A stretch of 9,204 bases of DNA from an uncultured Clostridia bacterium (GTDB lineage: Bacteria; Bacillota; Clostridia; Oscillospirales; Ruminococcaceae). Positions 1 through 7,047 of the stretch are shown piece after piece (the stretch's first letter is position 1; the number at the start of each line of letters is the position of its first letter). Below the pieces are notes generated by a model. The model was not told where the DNA came from. It was given only the letters and a program-made list of their open reading frames with translations, and did not search any database. The DNA is taken from contig CALLQM010000256.1 of NCBI GenBank assembly GCA_938014855.1, forward strand, positions 1-9,204. Reading direction: 5' to 3'. Made by a program: the position numbers and the translations under genes.

Positions 1-1300
1 GACGTTCCAAAAACGCGTTTGAAGAATTGTTGCAGACCATGCAGATACGCAAGCAAACGGTAATAAAAAAGCTCGCCAAATTAATGGCTTGATAAATGAA
101 TGGTATTTAGAAGATTTGTCTGATAATATTAAACGTACTCTAACATATAAAAAGAAAAACGGACAATGGACCGGTTCATTTGCGCCTTATGGATACCAGC
201 GCGATCCTAAAAATAAGAATCATTTTGTTGTTGATTCAGTTGCAAGTGAAGTAGTGAAAGATATTTATCGCATGTTTGCAAGTGGAATGGGATACATAGC
301 TATTGCACAGTATTTAAATGAAAAAGGAATCCCCAATCCTACATTATATAAGCGATTACATGGAAGCAACTATAAAACAAACGAATCTAGAATTACATCT
401 GGGATTTGGACTGATAATACGATTTATTTTATTCTTAGACAGGAAATTTATTTAGGTGTTTTGGTGCAAGGAAAAACACATAGTATAAGCTATAAAAACC
501 AAAAACGAATTATGGTTCCAAAAGAGGATTGGATTCGGTGTCCCAATACCCATGTACCTATAATTGACAAGACCTTATGGAATGCTGTACAGCAAAGACT
601 TTCTTCAAAGGCTAGGTCTTCTTATGCTAATGATGACAATAAAAGGATGCGGCATGCATTAAGTAATAAAGTATATTGTGCAGAATGTGGTAATATTATG
701 TACAAAACGAGCAGTAAAGGAGCGAATGGCAGATATGAGTATTTGAAATGCCGTACTACAAAAACAACTAAAAGTATTTGTTCAAATATTAAATTTATTC
801 GATTGGATCATTTGCAAGATTTAATATTATCCGAAATTAATGAATTCCTTTCACGATATTATAATCCTAAATTGGTTCAGCTGCCACAACAAGCACAGTG
901 CCTATGTAAACAAGATGCGCTTACGCAGGAAAAAAAGCAGTTAGAAAATCAAATTGCTAAACAAAATAAATTATCTTTTAAAATTTATATGGATAAACTA
1001 GAAGGAGTCATTAATGAGGAACAATATTCTAATTACCAAAATGAATGCAAATTGAAGCAACAAAATTATCAGATACGTAAAAAAGTAATTAGGAAAGAAT
1101 TATCAGAATTAAAAACAAATCAAAAGATTCAGGCAGATCAAATACATCTATTGCAATATCAGAAGCAAAATATTTTAACACATGAAATAGTAAATGAATT
1201 TATTAGTGCTGTTTATGTAGGGGGCGTTCAGAATGGACAAAGGGAAATTACTATAAAATGGAACTTTAGTTCGTAACATTTTGTTTTAACTGATGCACGA
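1..1300 (+). mobile_element. right end of an integrated element interrupting cwlD
   Basis: The first 1.3 kb is occupied by a serine recombinase gene that reads toward, and ends 15-25 bases before, the catalytic motif of a cell-wall amidase gene lacking its 5' part. A site-specific recombinase lying immediately beside a truncated conserved host gene is the usual layout of an attachment-site junction. The other end of the element and the 5' part of cwlD must lie left of the window, or be lost. The exact boundary cannot be fixed from one junction; it lies somewhere between the recombinase stop (1276) and about 1304. Without the second junction, an old rearrangement or an assembly artefact remains possible. 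Confidence 0.5.
89..1276 (+). CDS. large serine recombinase, N-terminal catalytic domain missing or broken
   Basis: This is the C-terminal part of a large serine recombinase/integrase of the kind found on phages and integrative elements of Clostridia. From the TTG at 89, residues 1-130 form the recombinase domain, with the family-typical INEWYLEDLSDNI and the FAPYGY motif. Residues 197-231 are a zinc ribbon with C197, C200, C221 and C231. Residues 275-350 are rich in Lys, Gln and Glu and fit the coiled-coil segment that controls integration versus excision. The end, ITIKWNF, looks like a natural C terminus. The resolvase domain with the nucleophilic serine is not encoded here. The same frame reads on upstream to about position 23 with family-like residues (VADHADTQ, then KKARQINGL), so TTG 89 is probably not a true start; there is no clear Shine-Dalgarno site. 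An in-frame TGA at 20-22 closes the frame. The protein is therefore either the fragment of a decayed gene or follows a frameshift near position 25. Confidence 0.85.
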   Translation: MINEWYLEDLSDNIKRTLTYKKKNGQWTGSFAPYGYQRDPKNKNHFVVDSVASEVVKDIYRMFASGMGYIAIAQYLNEKGIPNPTLYKRLHGSNYKTNESRITSGIWTDNTIYFILRQEIYLGVLVQGKTHSISYKNQKRIMVPKEDWIRCPNTHVPIIDKTLWNAVQQRLSSKARSSYANDDNKRMRHALSNKVYCAECGNIMYKTSSKGANGRYEYLKCRTTKTTKSICSNIKFIRLDHLQDLILSEINEFLSRYYNPKLVQLPQQAQCLCKQDALTQEKKQLENQIAKQNKLSFKIYMDKLEGVINEEQYSNYQNECKLKQQNYQIRKKVIRKELSELKTNQKIQADQIHLLQYQKQNILTHEIVNEFISAVYVGGVQNGQREITIKWNFSS

Positions 1301-1308
1301 CATGGTGG
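1277..1308 (+). other. putative attachment-site junction (element end / cwlD)
   Basis: Directly after the recombinase TAA the same frame reads HFVLTDARHGG. The amidase family normally has a hydrophobic strand followed by DAGHGG. The expected Gly codon is CGA (Arg) at 1298-1300, and there is an extra Thr before the Asp. Everything from the His codon at 1301 onward is normal amidase sequence. This fits a crossover at or close to 1298-1304, with bases to the left belonging to the element and only resembling the host site. The crossover point is inferred, not seen. Confidence 0.4.
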
Positions 1309-1894
1309 ATATGACGGTGGAGCTATTGGAGTAAATAATGTTGTTGAAAAAGATATTAATCTAGCTATTGCAACAAAATTATATGATATTATGAGAATTA
1401 ATGGATTTGATGCAGTTTTAACACGCGATACAGATAAGTCATTACATGATAATGATCATGCATCAAATCGTAAGAAAAAAACTTCAGATTTAAAAAAGCG
1501 TTTATCGATTGCGGAATCTTATGATAATGCAATATTATTAAGTATTCATCAAAACAAGTTTATTGGACCAAGATATTTTGGTGCTCAGGTTTTTTATGGG
1601 CCGGAAAATATAGAAAGTGAAACATTTGGGAAAATAATGCAAGATCGTCTTGTAAATATGTTGCAGCCTGACAATACAAGACGATCTAAAAAATGTGGAG
1701 ATAGTGTTTACTTAATTTATAATGCCCCAATGCCAGCTTTGTTAATTGAATGTGGGTTTCTATCTAACCCACAGGAAGCTCATCTTTTAAGTACCGAAGA
1801 TTATCAACAAAAAGTAGCTTTCACCATTTTTTGTGCAACTATGGAATATTTAGGAATGGAAAATAGAGTAGAGGAAAATAAAACAATAGAATAG
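1286..1894 (+). CDS. cwlD: N-acetylmuramoyl-L-alanine amidase (CwlD type), 3' part, interrupted
   Basis: This is an Amidase_3 zinc hydrolase that cleaves the amide bond between muramic acid and the stem peptide. CwlD members prepare muramic-delta-lactam in spore cortex and are needed for germination. The three expected zinc ligands are visible: His at 1301 (HGG), Glu at 1346 (VVEKD) and His at 1547 (SIHQN). The catalytic Glu is at 1748 (LLIECGFLSN). The signal peptide, the first beta strand and the start codon are absent. Coordinates here begin where similarity begins, not at a start. An internal ATG at 1391 could give 167 residues, but that product would lack two zinc ligands and has no good ribosome site, so it would not be an active enzyme. 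The second residue of the DAGHGG glycine pattern reads Arg in this DNA. The stop overlaps the radA ribosome site, so the two genes are probably cotranscribed. CwlD is favoured over other Amidase_3 proteins from size and the single-domain layout. Confidence 0.75.
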   Translation, partial: LTDARHGGYDGGAIGVNNVVEKDINLAIATKLYDIMRINGFDAVLTRDTDKSLHDNDHASNRKKKTSDLKKRLSIAESYDNAILLSIHQNKFIGPRYFGAQVFYGPENIESETFGKIMQDRLVNMLQPDNTRRSKKCGDSVYLIYNAPMPALLIECGFLSNPQEAHLLSTEDYQQKVAFTIFCATMEYLGMENRVEENKTIE

Positions 1895-1897
1895 GAG
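1893..1897 (+). promoter_or_regulatory. radA ribosome binding site overlapping the cwlD stop
   Basis: AGGAG lies 10 bases before the radA ATG and shares bases with the TAG of the amidase gene. This argues for translational coupling or at least one transcript through both genes. Confidence 0.7.
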
Positions 1898-1907
1898 ACT
1901 TAAAAAT

Positions 1908-3290
1908 ATGGCAGTGACAAAAAATAAAAGTGTTTATGTATGTACAAATTGTGGATATGAAACGCCAAAATGGTATGGTCGATGTCCTGACTGCGGAGAA
2001 TGGAATACAATGACCGAGGAAGTTAGGCAACAAGTATCTACATCTAAATCTGTAAAAATGGTTTCTTTGCAAACATCACAAAAAGTAAGTTTTACACGTT
2101 TAAATGAAATTTCTTCTGATGACAGTTATAGATATAAAACAGGAGTCGGGGAGCTTGACCGAGTTTTGGGCGGAGGTATCGTTGCCGGCTCTGTAATGTT
2201 ACTATCAGGTGATCCGGGAATTGGAAAATCAACACTTTTACTTCAAATTTGTCAATACCTATGTAATAAACTAAAAGTTCTATATGTATCGGGAGAGGAA
2301 AGTGCGAGACAATTAAAACTTCGTGCGAATCGCGTTGGTGTAACCAGCGATCAGCTATATATTTCTTCTACAACGGATGTTGAAAATGTACTTGAAACAG
2401 TTCGACAATTATCTCCCGATGTTATTATGGTGGACTCCATCCAAACGATGAATTTAACATCGCTGACGTCATCTGCCGGTAGTATTACACAAATTCGTGA
2501 ATGCACACAGGTTTTAATTGGGATAGCTAAAAATAAAGAAATCCCAGTTTTTATTGTAGGACATGTAAATAAAGAAGGAGCCATTGCTGGCCCCAAAATG
2601 TTAGAACATATGGTGGATGCGGTACTTTATTTTGAAGGTGAGCGTCATCAGAGTTACCGCATCCTTCGAGCTGTAAAAAATCGATATGGTTCCACCAATG
2701 AAATAGGCGTTTTTGAGATGTCACAAAGCGGCTTACAAGAAGTGAAAAACCCTTCTCTTATGATGCTGTCAGGAAGACCTTCAGGTGTTTCAGGAACATG
2801 TGTAGCCTGTGTTATGGAAGGATCAAGACCAATCTTAGCGGAAGTGCAGGCTCTTGTTTCTAAAACCGGGTTTGGAACGCCTCGTAGAATGTCTACAGGA
2901 TTTGATAATAATCGTACAACACTTTTAATAGCAGTGCTGGAAAAACGTGGGGGTTTCTTTTTTGGGAATTTGGATGCATATGTCAATGTTGTAGGCGGAC
3001 TTAAACTGGATGAGCCTGCTGCTGACCTGCCAGTTTCGATGGCGCTAGTGTCTAATCTGCTCGACCAAGTGATACCGAATGATATTGCTGCTTTTGGAGA
3101 AATTGGTTTAGCCGGAGAAGTTCGTTCAATTAGTAATATTCAGCAACGTGTTAACGAAGCATATCGACTTGGTTTTACAACTTGCATTATTCCAAAACAT
3201 TGCTTGAAATCAATCGATATCTGTGAAATGAAAGATATCAATTTAATTGGTGTAGAAAATATTTCACAAGCCGTCTCTGTCATCCGATAA
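1908..3290 (+). CDS. radA: DNA repair protein RadA (Sms)
   Basis: RadA is a RecA-like ATPase that promotes branch migration and processing of recombination intermediates in the cytoplasm. The 460 residues match the usual length. An N-terminal C4 zinc finger has C12, C15, C26 and C29. The Walker A motif GDPGIGKST is at 101-109 and Walker B is near 172-180 (VIMVDSIQT). The RadA signature appears as KNRYGSTNE at 257-265, with Tyr where many members have Phe. The last third is the Lon-protease-like domain (GGLKLDEPAADLPV, then GEIGLAGEVR), which is structural and not expected to be proteolytic. ATG 1908 is preceded by AGGAG at 1893-1897, which overlaps the amidase stop codon, implying an operon with cwlD. 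If an element blocks cwlD transcription, radA expression may rely on a promoter within or near the element. The 3' end overlaps a small gene on the other strand. Confidence 0.97.
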   Translation: MAVTKNKSVYVCTNCGYETPKWYGRCPDCGEWNTMTEEVRQQVSTSKSVKMVSLQTSQKVSFTRLNEISSDDSYRYKTGVGELDRVLGGGIVAGSVMLLSGDPGIGKSTLLLQICQYLCNKLKVLYVSGEESARQLKLRANRVGVTSDQLYISSTTDVENVLETVRQLSPDVIMVDSIQTMNLTSLTSSAGSITQIRECTQVLIGIAKNKEIPVFIVGHVNKEGAIAGPKMLEHMVDAVLYFEGERHQSYRILRAVKNRYGSTNEIGVFEMSQSGLQEVKNPSLMMLSGRPSGVSGTCVACVMEGSRPILAEVQALVSKTGFGTPRRMSTGFDNNRTTLLIAVLEKRGGFFFGNLDAYVNVVGGLKLDEPAADLPVSMALVSNLLDQVIPNDIAAFGEIGLAGEVRSISNIQQRVNEAYRLGFTTCIIPKHCLKSIDICEMKDINLIGVENISQAVSVIR

Positions 3291-3446
3291 ATTTGCATAT
3301 GGATCAGTATGGGTAAAATATCCGCAACCCCCATTTTCACAGTTTGTAATATAAGTGAGTTTATCTAGTGTACAATAGCCTTGCTGTTGATAATAACAGT
3401 CTTTATCGCAGGGAATTAAATGAATCCTAGTTTCTTTATTCAACAT
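3264..3446 (-). CDS. small Cys-rich protein, antisense-overlapping radA
   Basis: A 60-residue protein has the pattern CDKDCYYQQQGYCTLD, then CENGGCGYF. Small proteins with this spacing (C-x3-C-x-Y-Q, GYC-x-LD, C-x-YF) recur in Clostridia and carry unreliable database names; the function is unknown. Six cysteines in about 30 residues suggest metal binding or disulfides. The ATG at 3446 is chosen because GGAGGGTG ends about seven bases upstream of it; the longer reading from a TTG at 3464 would start inside that ribosome site. There is no signal peptide or membrane segment. Its last nine codons lie opposite the 3' end of radA (27-base overlap), so the two transcripts are convergent. The Cys pattern and ribosome site together make it a real gene and not a shadow. 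Confidence 0.75.
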   Translation of the reverse strand: MLNKETRIHLIPCDKDCYYQQQGYCTLDKLTYITNCENGGCGYFTHTDPYANLSDDRDGL

Positions 3447-3606
3447 TACTCGTACACCCTCCAAAAAATCAAATTTTTGATCTTATAGCTAGCATAACCG
3501 TTTAATGGTCATATCATTCTTTTGTGCAAAGAATAAATCACCTATTGCGGCAAAAACTAACCTCATAAAATGAGATACGTTTTTGACTAAAATTTGGGGT
3601 GATCTT
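3447..3606. other. divergent intergenic region, small Cys-rich gene / export operon
   Basis: This AT-rich stretch separates two genes read away from each other, so it should hold both promoters. I see no convincing sigma-A match. The best forward candidate, TTGCGG (3545-3550) with TAAAAT (3566-3571), has only a 15-base spacer. Short inverted repeats are present: ATTCTTT/AAAGAAT (3516-3522 and 3528-3534), CTCAT/ATGAG near 3562-3574, and ATCAAA/TTTGAT near 3467-3480, followed on the minus strand by six T. One of these could be an operator, but none is long enough to call. Confidence 0.4.
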
Positions 3607-4686
3607 TTGTCTTTTAAACGAATTGTAGCTCTGCTTTTGGCTGCGGGTTCTTTTGGTGCAGCTGCCGCTGTGCCGGAAGTTGTAATTAAGTATATTCCAT
3701 CTGTGACCTGCATTACGCCGCAGCCGATGCTATATGAAAAGAGGATTAATGTAAGCGGCACGATAGAAGCGATCAATAAAAAAGAAGTTTATTTAGAGAC
3801 TCCAGTAATTGCAAATTCTGTAAATGTATCGGTTGGTGATTACGTAAAAAAAGATCAGATACTTGCTACCATTGACACACAACTTACAAAAAGTATTTTA
3901 AAAGAGAGCATACCATCCCAAGATCTGATAAATCTATTTTCAGATGATTTACAGCAAGCTTCAAATTTAACAAACCTTTATTCGGCCTTTCAGTCATCTG
4001 TCTTTGGAGCAGACATTGGCTCTTTGGAAGATTTGGTAACATCGGCATATGGATCTATAGCAGAGCCAATTACACCAAATCCTTACATTTATGTTCCAGA
4101 AATAATTCAAGCACCAATGGATGGTGTCGTAACTTCGGTAGAACTTGAAAACGATGTTTTGTCTCGAACAGCAAAACCATTAATAACGATTGCTGATACC
4201 AATAGTTATGTTGCTATGGTAACAGTAGGGGAATCTTATAGTTCTGATATTCAAATTGGAGATCAAGCAATTATTACCGGTACAGGTTTTTCGGACAAAC
4301 ATTATGAAGGATATATAAGTAAAATTTATCCTGTTGCTAGAAAAACATCTGGTGTAGCTGTGCCAGAAACAGTTGTTGATGTAGAAATAACCATCGATAA
4401 TCCAGATGAATCGTTAAAATCAGGTTTTACAGCAAGAGCAGAAATTATAACAAATTCAAGGCGCAATATGCTTACCATTCCTTATGAAGCGATTCAACAG
4501 GATGAAAACAACATTGAATATGTTTATATTGTACAAGACTCAAAAGCAATTCGAAAAGATATTGAAACTGGATTAGAATTACTGGAAGGGGTAGAGGTAA
4601 CAGATGGTCTAGAAGAAAACGAATTGTTGGTATCTAATGCTTCTGCTGTAAAAACTGGAGTTCGAGTCCGTTTGTTAAAGAGGTGA
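3607..4686 (+). CDS. HlyD/MacA-like periplasmic-adaptor-type membrane fusion protein
   Basis: This is an extracellular adaptor subunit of a MacAB-type ABC export system, anchored in the membrane by an N-terminal helix (residues 5-25, ending in an Ala-rich stretch). The first lipoyl half is near 74-90 (VGDYVKKDQILATID). The second starts near 168 (QAPMDGVVTSV). A beta-barrel follows (about 197-282, with SLKSGFTARAEI), then a membrane-proximal domain to the end. The segment between the lipoyl halves (about 91-163) is Ser/Asn/Leu-rich and does not look like the long heptad hairpin of classic HlyD or MacA. The TTG at 3607 is preferred: GGGGTGA at 3596-3602 sits just before it. The TTG at 3583, which would add eight residues, has no ribosome site. 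The TGA stop overlaps the start region of the permease gene, so the two are translated together. The substrate cannot be told. Confidence 0.88.
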   Translation: MSFKRIVALLLAAGSFGAAAAVPEVVIKYIPSVTCITPQPMLYEKRINVSGTIEAINKKEVYLETPVIANSVNVSVGDYVKKDQILATIDTQLTKSILKESIPSQDLINLFSDDLQQASNLTNLYSAFQSSVFGADIGSLEDLVTSAYGSIAEPITPNPYIYVPEIIQAPMDGVVTSVELENDVLSRTAKPLITIADTNSYVAMVTVGESYSSDIQIGDQAIITGTGFSDKHYEGYISKIYPVARKTSGVAVPETVVDVEITIDNPDESLKSGFTARAEIITNSRRNMLTIPYEAIQQDENNIEYVYIVQDSKAIRKDIETGLELLEGVEVTDGLEENELLVSNASAVKTGVRVRLLKR

Positions 4687-4691
4687 ATTCA

Positions 4692-5882
4692 TTGCTGACA
4701 GATAGTTTAGTTTGTAGCTTTCGTAATTTAGGCAGAAAGAAATTTCGTAGTTTTTTAACAATATCTGGAATAGCAATTGGAGTTGCCTCTGTAGTTGTAA
4801 TTGGATCAATTGGTGAAATTGGGAAGAATACAATTAATAAAGAATTAAGTTCTTTGGGTTTGGGTAGTATAACAGTCAGCACTGATAAAAAATTCACAAA
4901 CTTAAAGATGACCGAAGATGATCTTGCATTGATTCGAAAAACACCATGTGTAAAAAGTGCAACACCAATTGTGGTAGATTACAGCAGTGTCCGTATGCGT
5001 GGTTTAGTTGCGAATACAGTGCTTTGGGGATTAGATAATAAAAATACTCAAATTATTAATTTAGTTCCAAAGTTTGGCCGAATGTTAAATCAAATAGATC
5101 TGGTAAGTGCATCAAATGTATGTGTCGTTGATACAAATATGGCTAAACTTTTTTATCATCGGGAAAATATTGTTGGAAAACATCTTGATGCAATGATTGG
5201 GGGAAGCTATGTAAAATTAGAAATAGTGGGGGTAGCATCATCTGGAGGGAATATCTTGCAAAGTATGGTTGGTGATGTGATTCCATCGTTTGCATATTTA
5301 CCCTATACTACTTTGCAACGTTACAAAGGGGAATCAACTTTTAATCAAATAGCAGTAACTCTACGCAATCAAGACAAGATTGATTCTTCAGCTGAACAGC
5401 TAACAGCTATTATGAACCGTTCGCATAATCTCAATCGGGGCTTTAAAATAGATAATATATCGGAGCAACGCGATACTTTAAATAATATGCTTGGAATTGT
5501 TACAATCATATTATCTGCAATTGCAGCGGTCTCATTAGTGGTTGCAGGGCTTGGGATCATGACAGTTATGATTGTATCTGTAAATGAGCGTACACGGGAA
5601 ATCGGCATAAAAAAATCAATTGGGGCAACAAAAAGTATTATTATGACAGAATTTTTAATTGAAGCATTTACAATTTCATTAATAGGAAGCGTATTAGGTG
5701 TTGCAGTAGGATTAGGACTTGTTTGGTTAGGATGCTTTATACTACGAATTCCTATGTTAGTAGATATGAACTTATTATTGACAAGTGTAGCAATATCAGT
5801 AGTGGTAGGAATGGTTTTTGGTGTTTATCCGGCTACAATAGCTGCAAAGATGCGCCCAGTAGACGCATTACGTACAGAATAA
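4692..5882 (+). CDS. MacB/FtsX-type ABC transporter permease
   Basis: This permease of a MacB-like ABC system probably exports a peptide, antibiotic or lipid-linked compound, or acts as a mechanotransmitter. Topology follows MacB: one membrane helix near residues 21-43, a large extracellular domain (about 45-265), then three C-terminal helices (about 268-297, 320-350, 362-383). The cytoplasmic coupling segment NERTREIGIKKSIGATK lies between helices 2 and 3, and the end reads YPATIAAKMRPVDALR, both family signatures. Numbering assumes the TTG at 4692, which has AGAGGTGA (4679-4686) at good spacing. A GTG at 4683 would overlap the previous stop as GTGA and add three residues, but lies on the ribosome site itself. 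No nucleotide-binding domain is fused or encoded next to it, so the ATPase must come from elsewhere. A hairpin follows the stop codon directly. Confidence 0.92.
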   Translation: MLTDSLVCSFRNLGRKKFRSFLTISGIAIGVASVVVIGSIGEIGKNTINKELSSLGLGSITVSTDKKFTNLKMTEDDLALIRKTPCVKSATPIVVDYSSVRMRGLVANTVLWGLDNKNTQIINLVPKFGRMLNQIDLVSASNVCVVDTNMAKLFYHRENIVGKHLDAMIGGSYVKLEIVGVASSGGNILQSMVGDVIPSFAYLPYTTLQRYKGESTFNQIAVTLRNQDKIDSSAEQLTAIMNRSHNLNRGFKIDNISEQRDTLNNMLGIVTIILSAIAAVSLVVAGLGIMTVMIVSVNERTREIGIKKSIGATKSIIMTEFLIEAFTISLIGSVLGVAVGLGLVWLGCFILRIPMLVDMNLLLTSVAISVVVGMVFGVYPATIAAKMRPVDALRTE

Positions 5883-5883
5883 G

Positions 5884-5925
5884 AATAGGAACTGCAATTA
5901 AAATTTTTAATGCAGTTCCTATTCA
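5884..5925 (+). terminator. hairpin ending the export operon
   Basis: A perfect 14-bp inverted repeat (GAATAGGAACTGCA at 5884-5897 and its complement at 5912-5925) surrounds a 14-base AT loop, starting one base after the permease stop. The tract after it is AT-rich (CAATTTATTT) but lacks a clean run of T, so termination strength is uncertain. Confidence 0.65.
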
Positions 5926-5952
5926 ATTTATTTATGATTAGTAATATAAAAC

Positions 5953-5981
5953 TTGACTGTAAAGGGGCAAGGTGATATACT
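5953..5981 (+). promoter_or_regulatory. sigma-A promoter with extended -10 for the xer gene
   Basis: TTGACT (5953-5958) and TATACT (5976-5981) are separated by exactly 17 bases, and TG one base before the -10 makes it an extended -10. Transcription should begin near 5988, giving a leader of about 55 bases before the ATG at 6043. Confidence 0.8.
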
Positions 5982-5993
5982 GGAAGAAAATAA

Positions 5994-6023
5994 CAGGACA
6001 TTTCGCTAAATGAAAATTTCCTG
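5994..6023 (+). promoter_or_regulatory. bulged hairpin in the xer leader
   Basis: CAGGA (5994-5998) pairs with TCCTG (6019-6023). Inside it CATTT (5999-6003) pairs with AAATG (6008-6012) around a CGCT loop, leaving a six-base bulge on one side. The structure lies between the predicted start point and the ribosome site AAGGGGAG (6029-6036). It is weak and its role is unknown. Confidence 0.25.
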
Positions 6024-6042
6024 AAATTAAGGGGAGTGAAAA

Positions 6043-7047
6043 ATGGCTGATTATCAAGATTGCCCTAATTATGTCAAAGAATTTCTATTTTACATGCTAA
6101 CGATACGTGGATGTTCAAAACGAACAGTTGATGCATATCATATCGATTTACGCACTTTTTTACGATACATAAAATGTATAAAGGTCACACATCAAAATCC
6201 AGATGATCAAGAAATTTTCTCAAACACATCGATTAAAGATGTTGCTATTGATTCTCTTGCGTCAATAACACTTTCAGATGTATACATGTTTTTAAGTTTT
6301 GCTGCTAGTGACCGTGAAAATAATGCGAATACTCGTTCACGCAAGGTATCTAGTATACGATCATTTTTTCGATATTTGACTGTAAAATCTGACTATTTAA
6401 AATCTAATCCAGTAGAAAATTTAGAAGTCCCCAGTGTTAAAAAATCCATGCCGCATTATTTAACACTGGATGAAAGTTTAGAATTATTAACCAATATAAA
6501 TTCTAAATATTATGAACGTGATTATTGTATTGTAACATTTTTTCTTAATTGCGGAATGCGTCTTTCTGAATTGGTCGGTATTAATATATATGATATAAGA
6601 GAAAACACATTACGATTATTAGGAAAAGGAAATAAAGAACGCATTATTTATTTGAATGAAGCTTGTCAAAAAGCACTTTCTGCCTATCTATCTGTTCGAA
6701 AAGCACCAAGTAATGAAAATTATCGCGATGCATTGTTTGTTACATCTCGAGGTACTCGCATTACACCTAGACGTGTTGAGCAGATTATTGATGATTGCTT
6801 AAAACAAGCTGGATTAGACGGACAAGGATATTCACCGCATAAATTACGTCATACAGCAGCTACACTTATGTATCAACATGGCGGTGTAGATATCCGTGTA
6901 TTAAAAGAAATATTGGGTCATGCTAGTCTGTCTACAACAGAAATTTACACGCATGTATCGGATAAACAAATGGAAAAAGCTGCTAACAAATCCCCGCTTT
7001 CAACTATTTCTCCAACCAAAAAAAAGACAGATTTCAATGACCACTAA
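6043..7047 (+). CDS. tyrosine recombinase of the XerC/XerD family
   Basis: This is a site-specific tyrosine recombinase, most likely the chromosome-dimer-resolving Xer enzyme of this genome. The N-terminal SAM-like DNA-binding domain spans about 8-127 and the catalytic domain 135-312. The catalytic set is complete: R173 (GMRLSEL), K195 (LGKGNKE), H266 and R269 (HKLRHT), H293 (LGHASLSTTE) and nucleophile Y302. At 334 residues it is longer than the usual 295-305. The extra length lies in an insertion around residues 45-72 and a Lys-rich tail after 312. AGGGGAG stands well placed before the ATG, and a dedicated strong promoter drives it, so it is its own transcription unit. No neighbouring integrated element or attachment repeat is seen, and the gene next to it resembles spoIIM, which also lies close to the xerD gene in Bacillus. 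Both points favour a housekeeping enzyme over an integrase. XerC and XerD cannot be told apart from sequence alone. Confidence 0.9.
   Translation: MADYQDCPNYVKEFLFYMLTIRGCSKRTVDAYHIDLRTFLRYIKCIKVTHQNPDDQEIFSNTSIKDVAIDSLASITLSDVYMFLSFAASDRENNANTRSRKVSSIRSFFRYLTVKSDYLKSNPVENLEVPSVKKSMPHYLTLDESLELLTNINSKYYERDYCIVTFFLNCGMRLSELVGINIYDIRENTLRLLGKGNKERIIYLNEACQKALSAYLSVRKAPSNENYRDALFVTSRGTRITPRRVEQIIDDCLKQAGLDGQGYSPHKLRHTAATLMYQHGGVDIRVLKEILGHASLSTTEIYTHVSDKQMEKAANKSPLSTISPTKKKTDFNDH

Noticed and set aside
20..22. TGA read through as selenocysteine or tryptophan
   Set aside because: TGA is a normal stop for other genes here, no recoding structure can be seen, and serine recombinases are not selenoproteins.
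1391..1894. Amidase gene starting at the ATG at 1391
   Set aside because: Amidase similarity begins about 100 bases earlier in the same frame, two zinc ligands would be lost, and no ribosome site precedes this ATG.
1839..2072. Minus-strand open frame opposite the cwlD/radA boundary
   Set aside because: It lies against the radA zinc finger, has no ribosome site and no recognisable domain; a shadow.
2351..2986. Two minus-strand open frames opposite radA
   Set aside because: Both are opposite highly conserved radA codons, with no domain or start signals.
3489..3776. Minus-strand 95-residue frame with a hydrophobic N terminus
   Set aside because: Mostly antisense to the adaptor signal/anchor region; the hydrophobicity is a by-product of that, and no ribosome site is seen.
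5723..5941. Plus-strand frame overlapping the permease 3' end
   Set aside because: Runs through the permease C terminus and the hairpin in another frame, without a ribosome site or motif.
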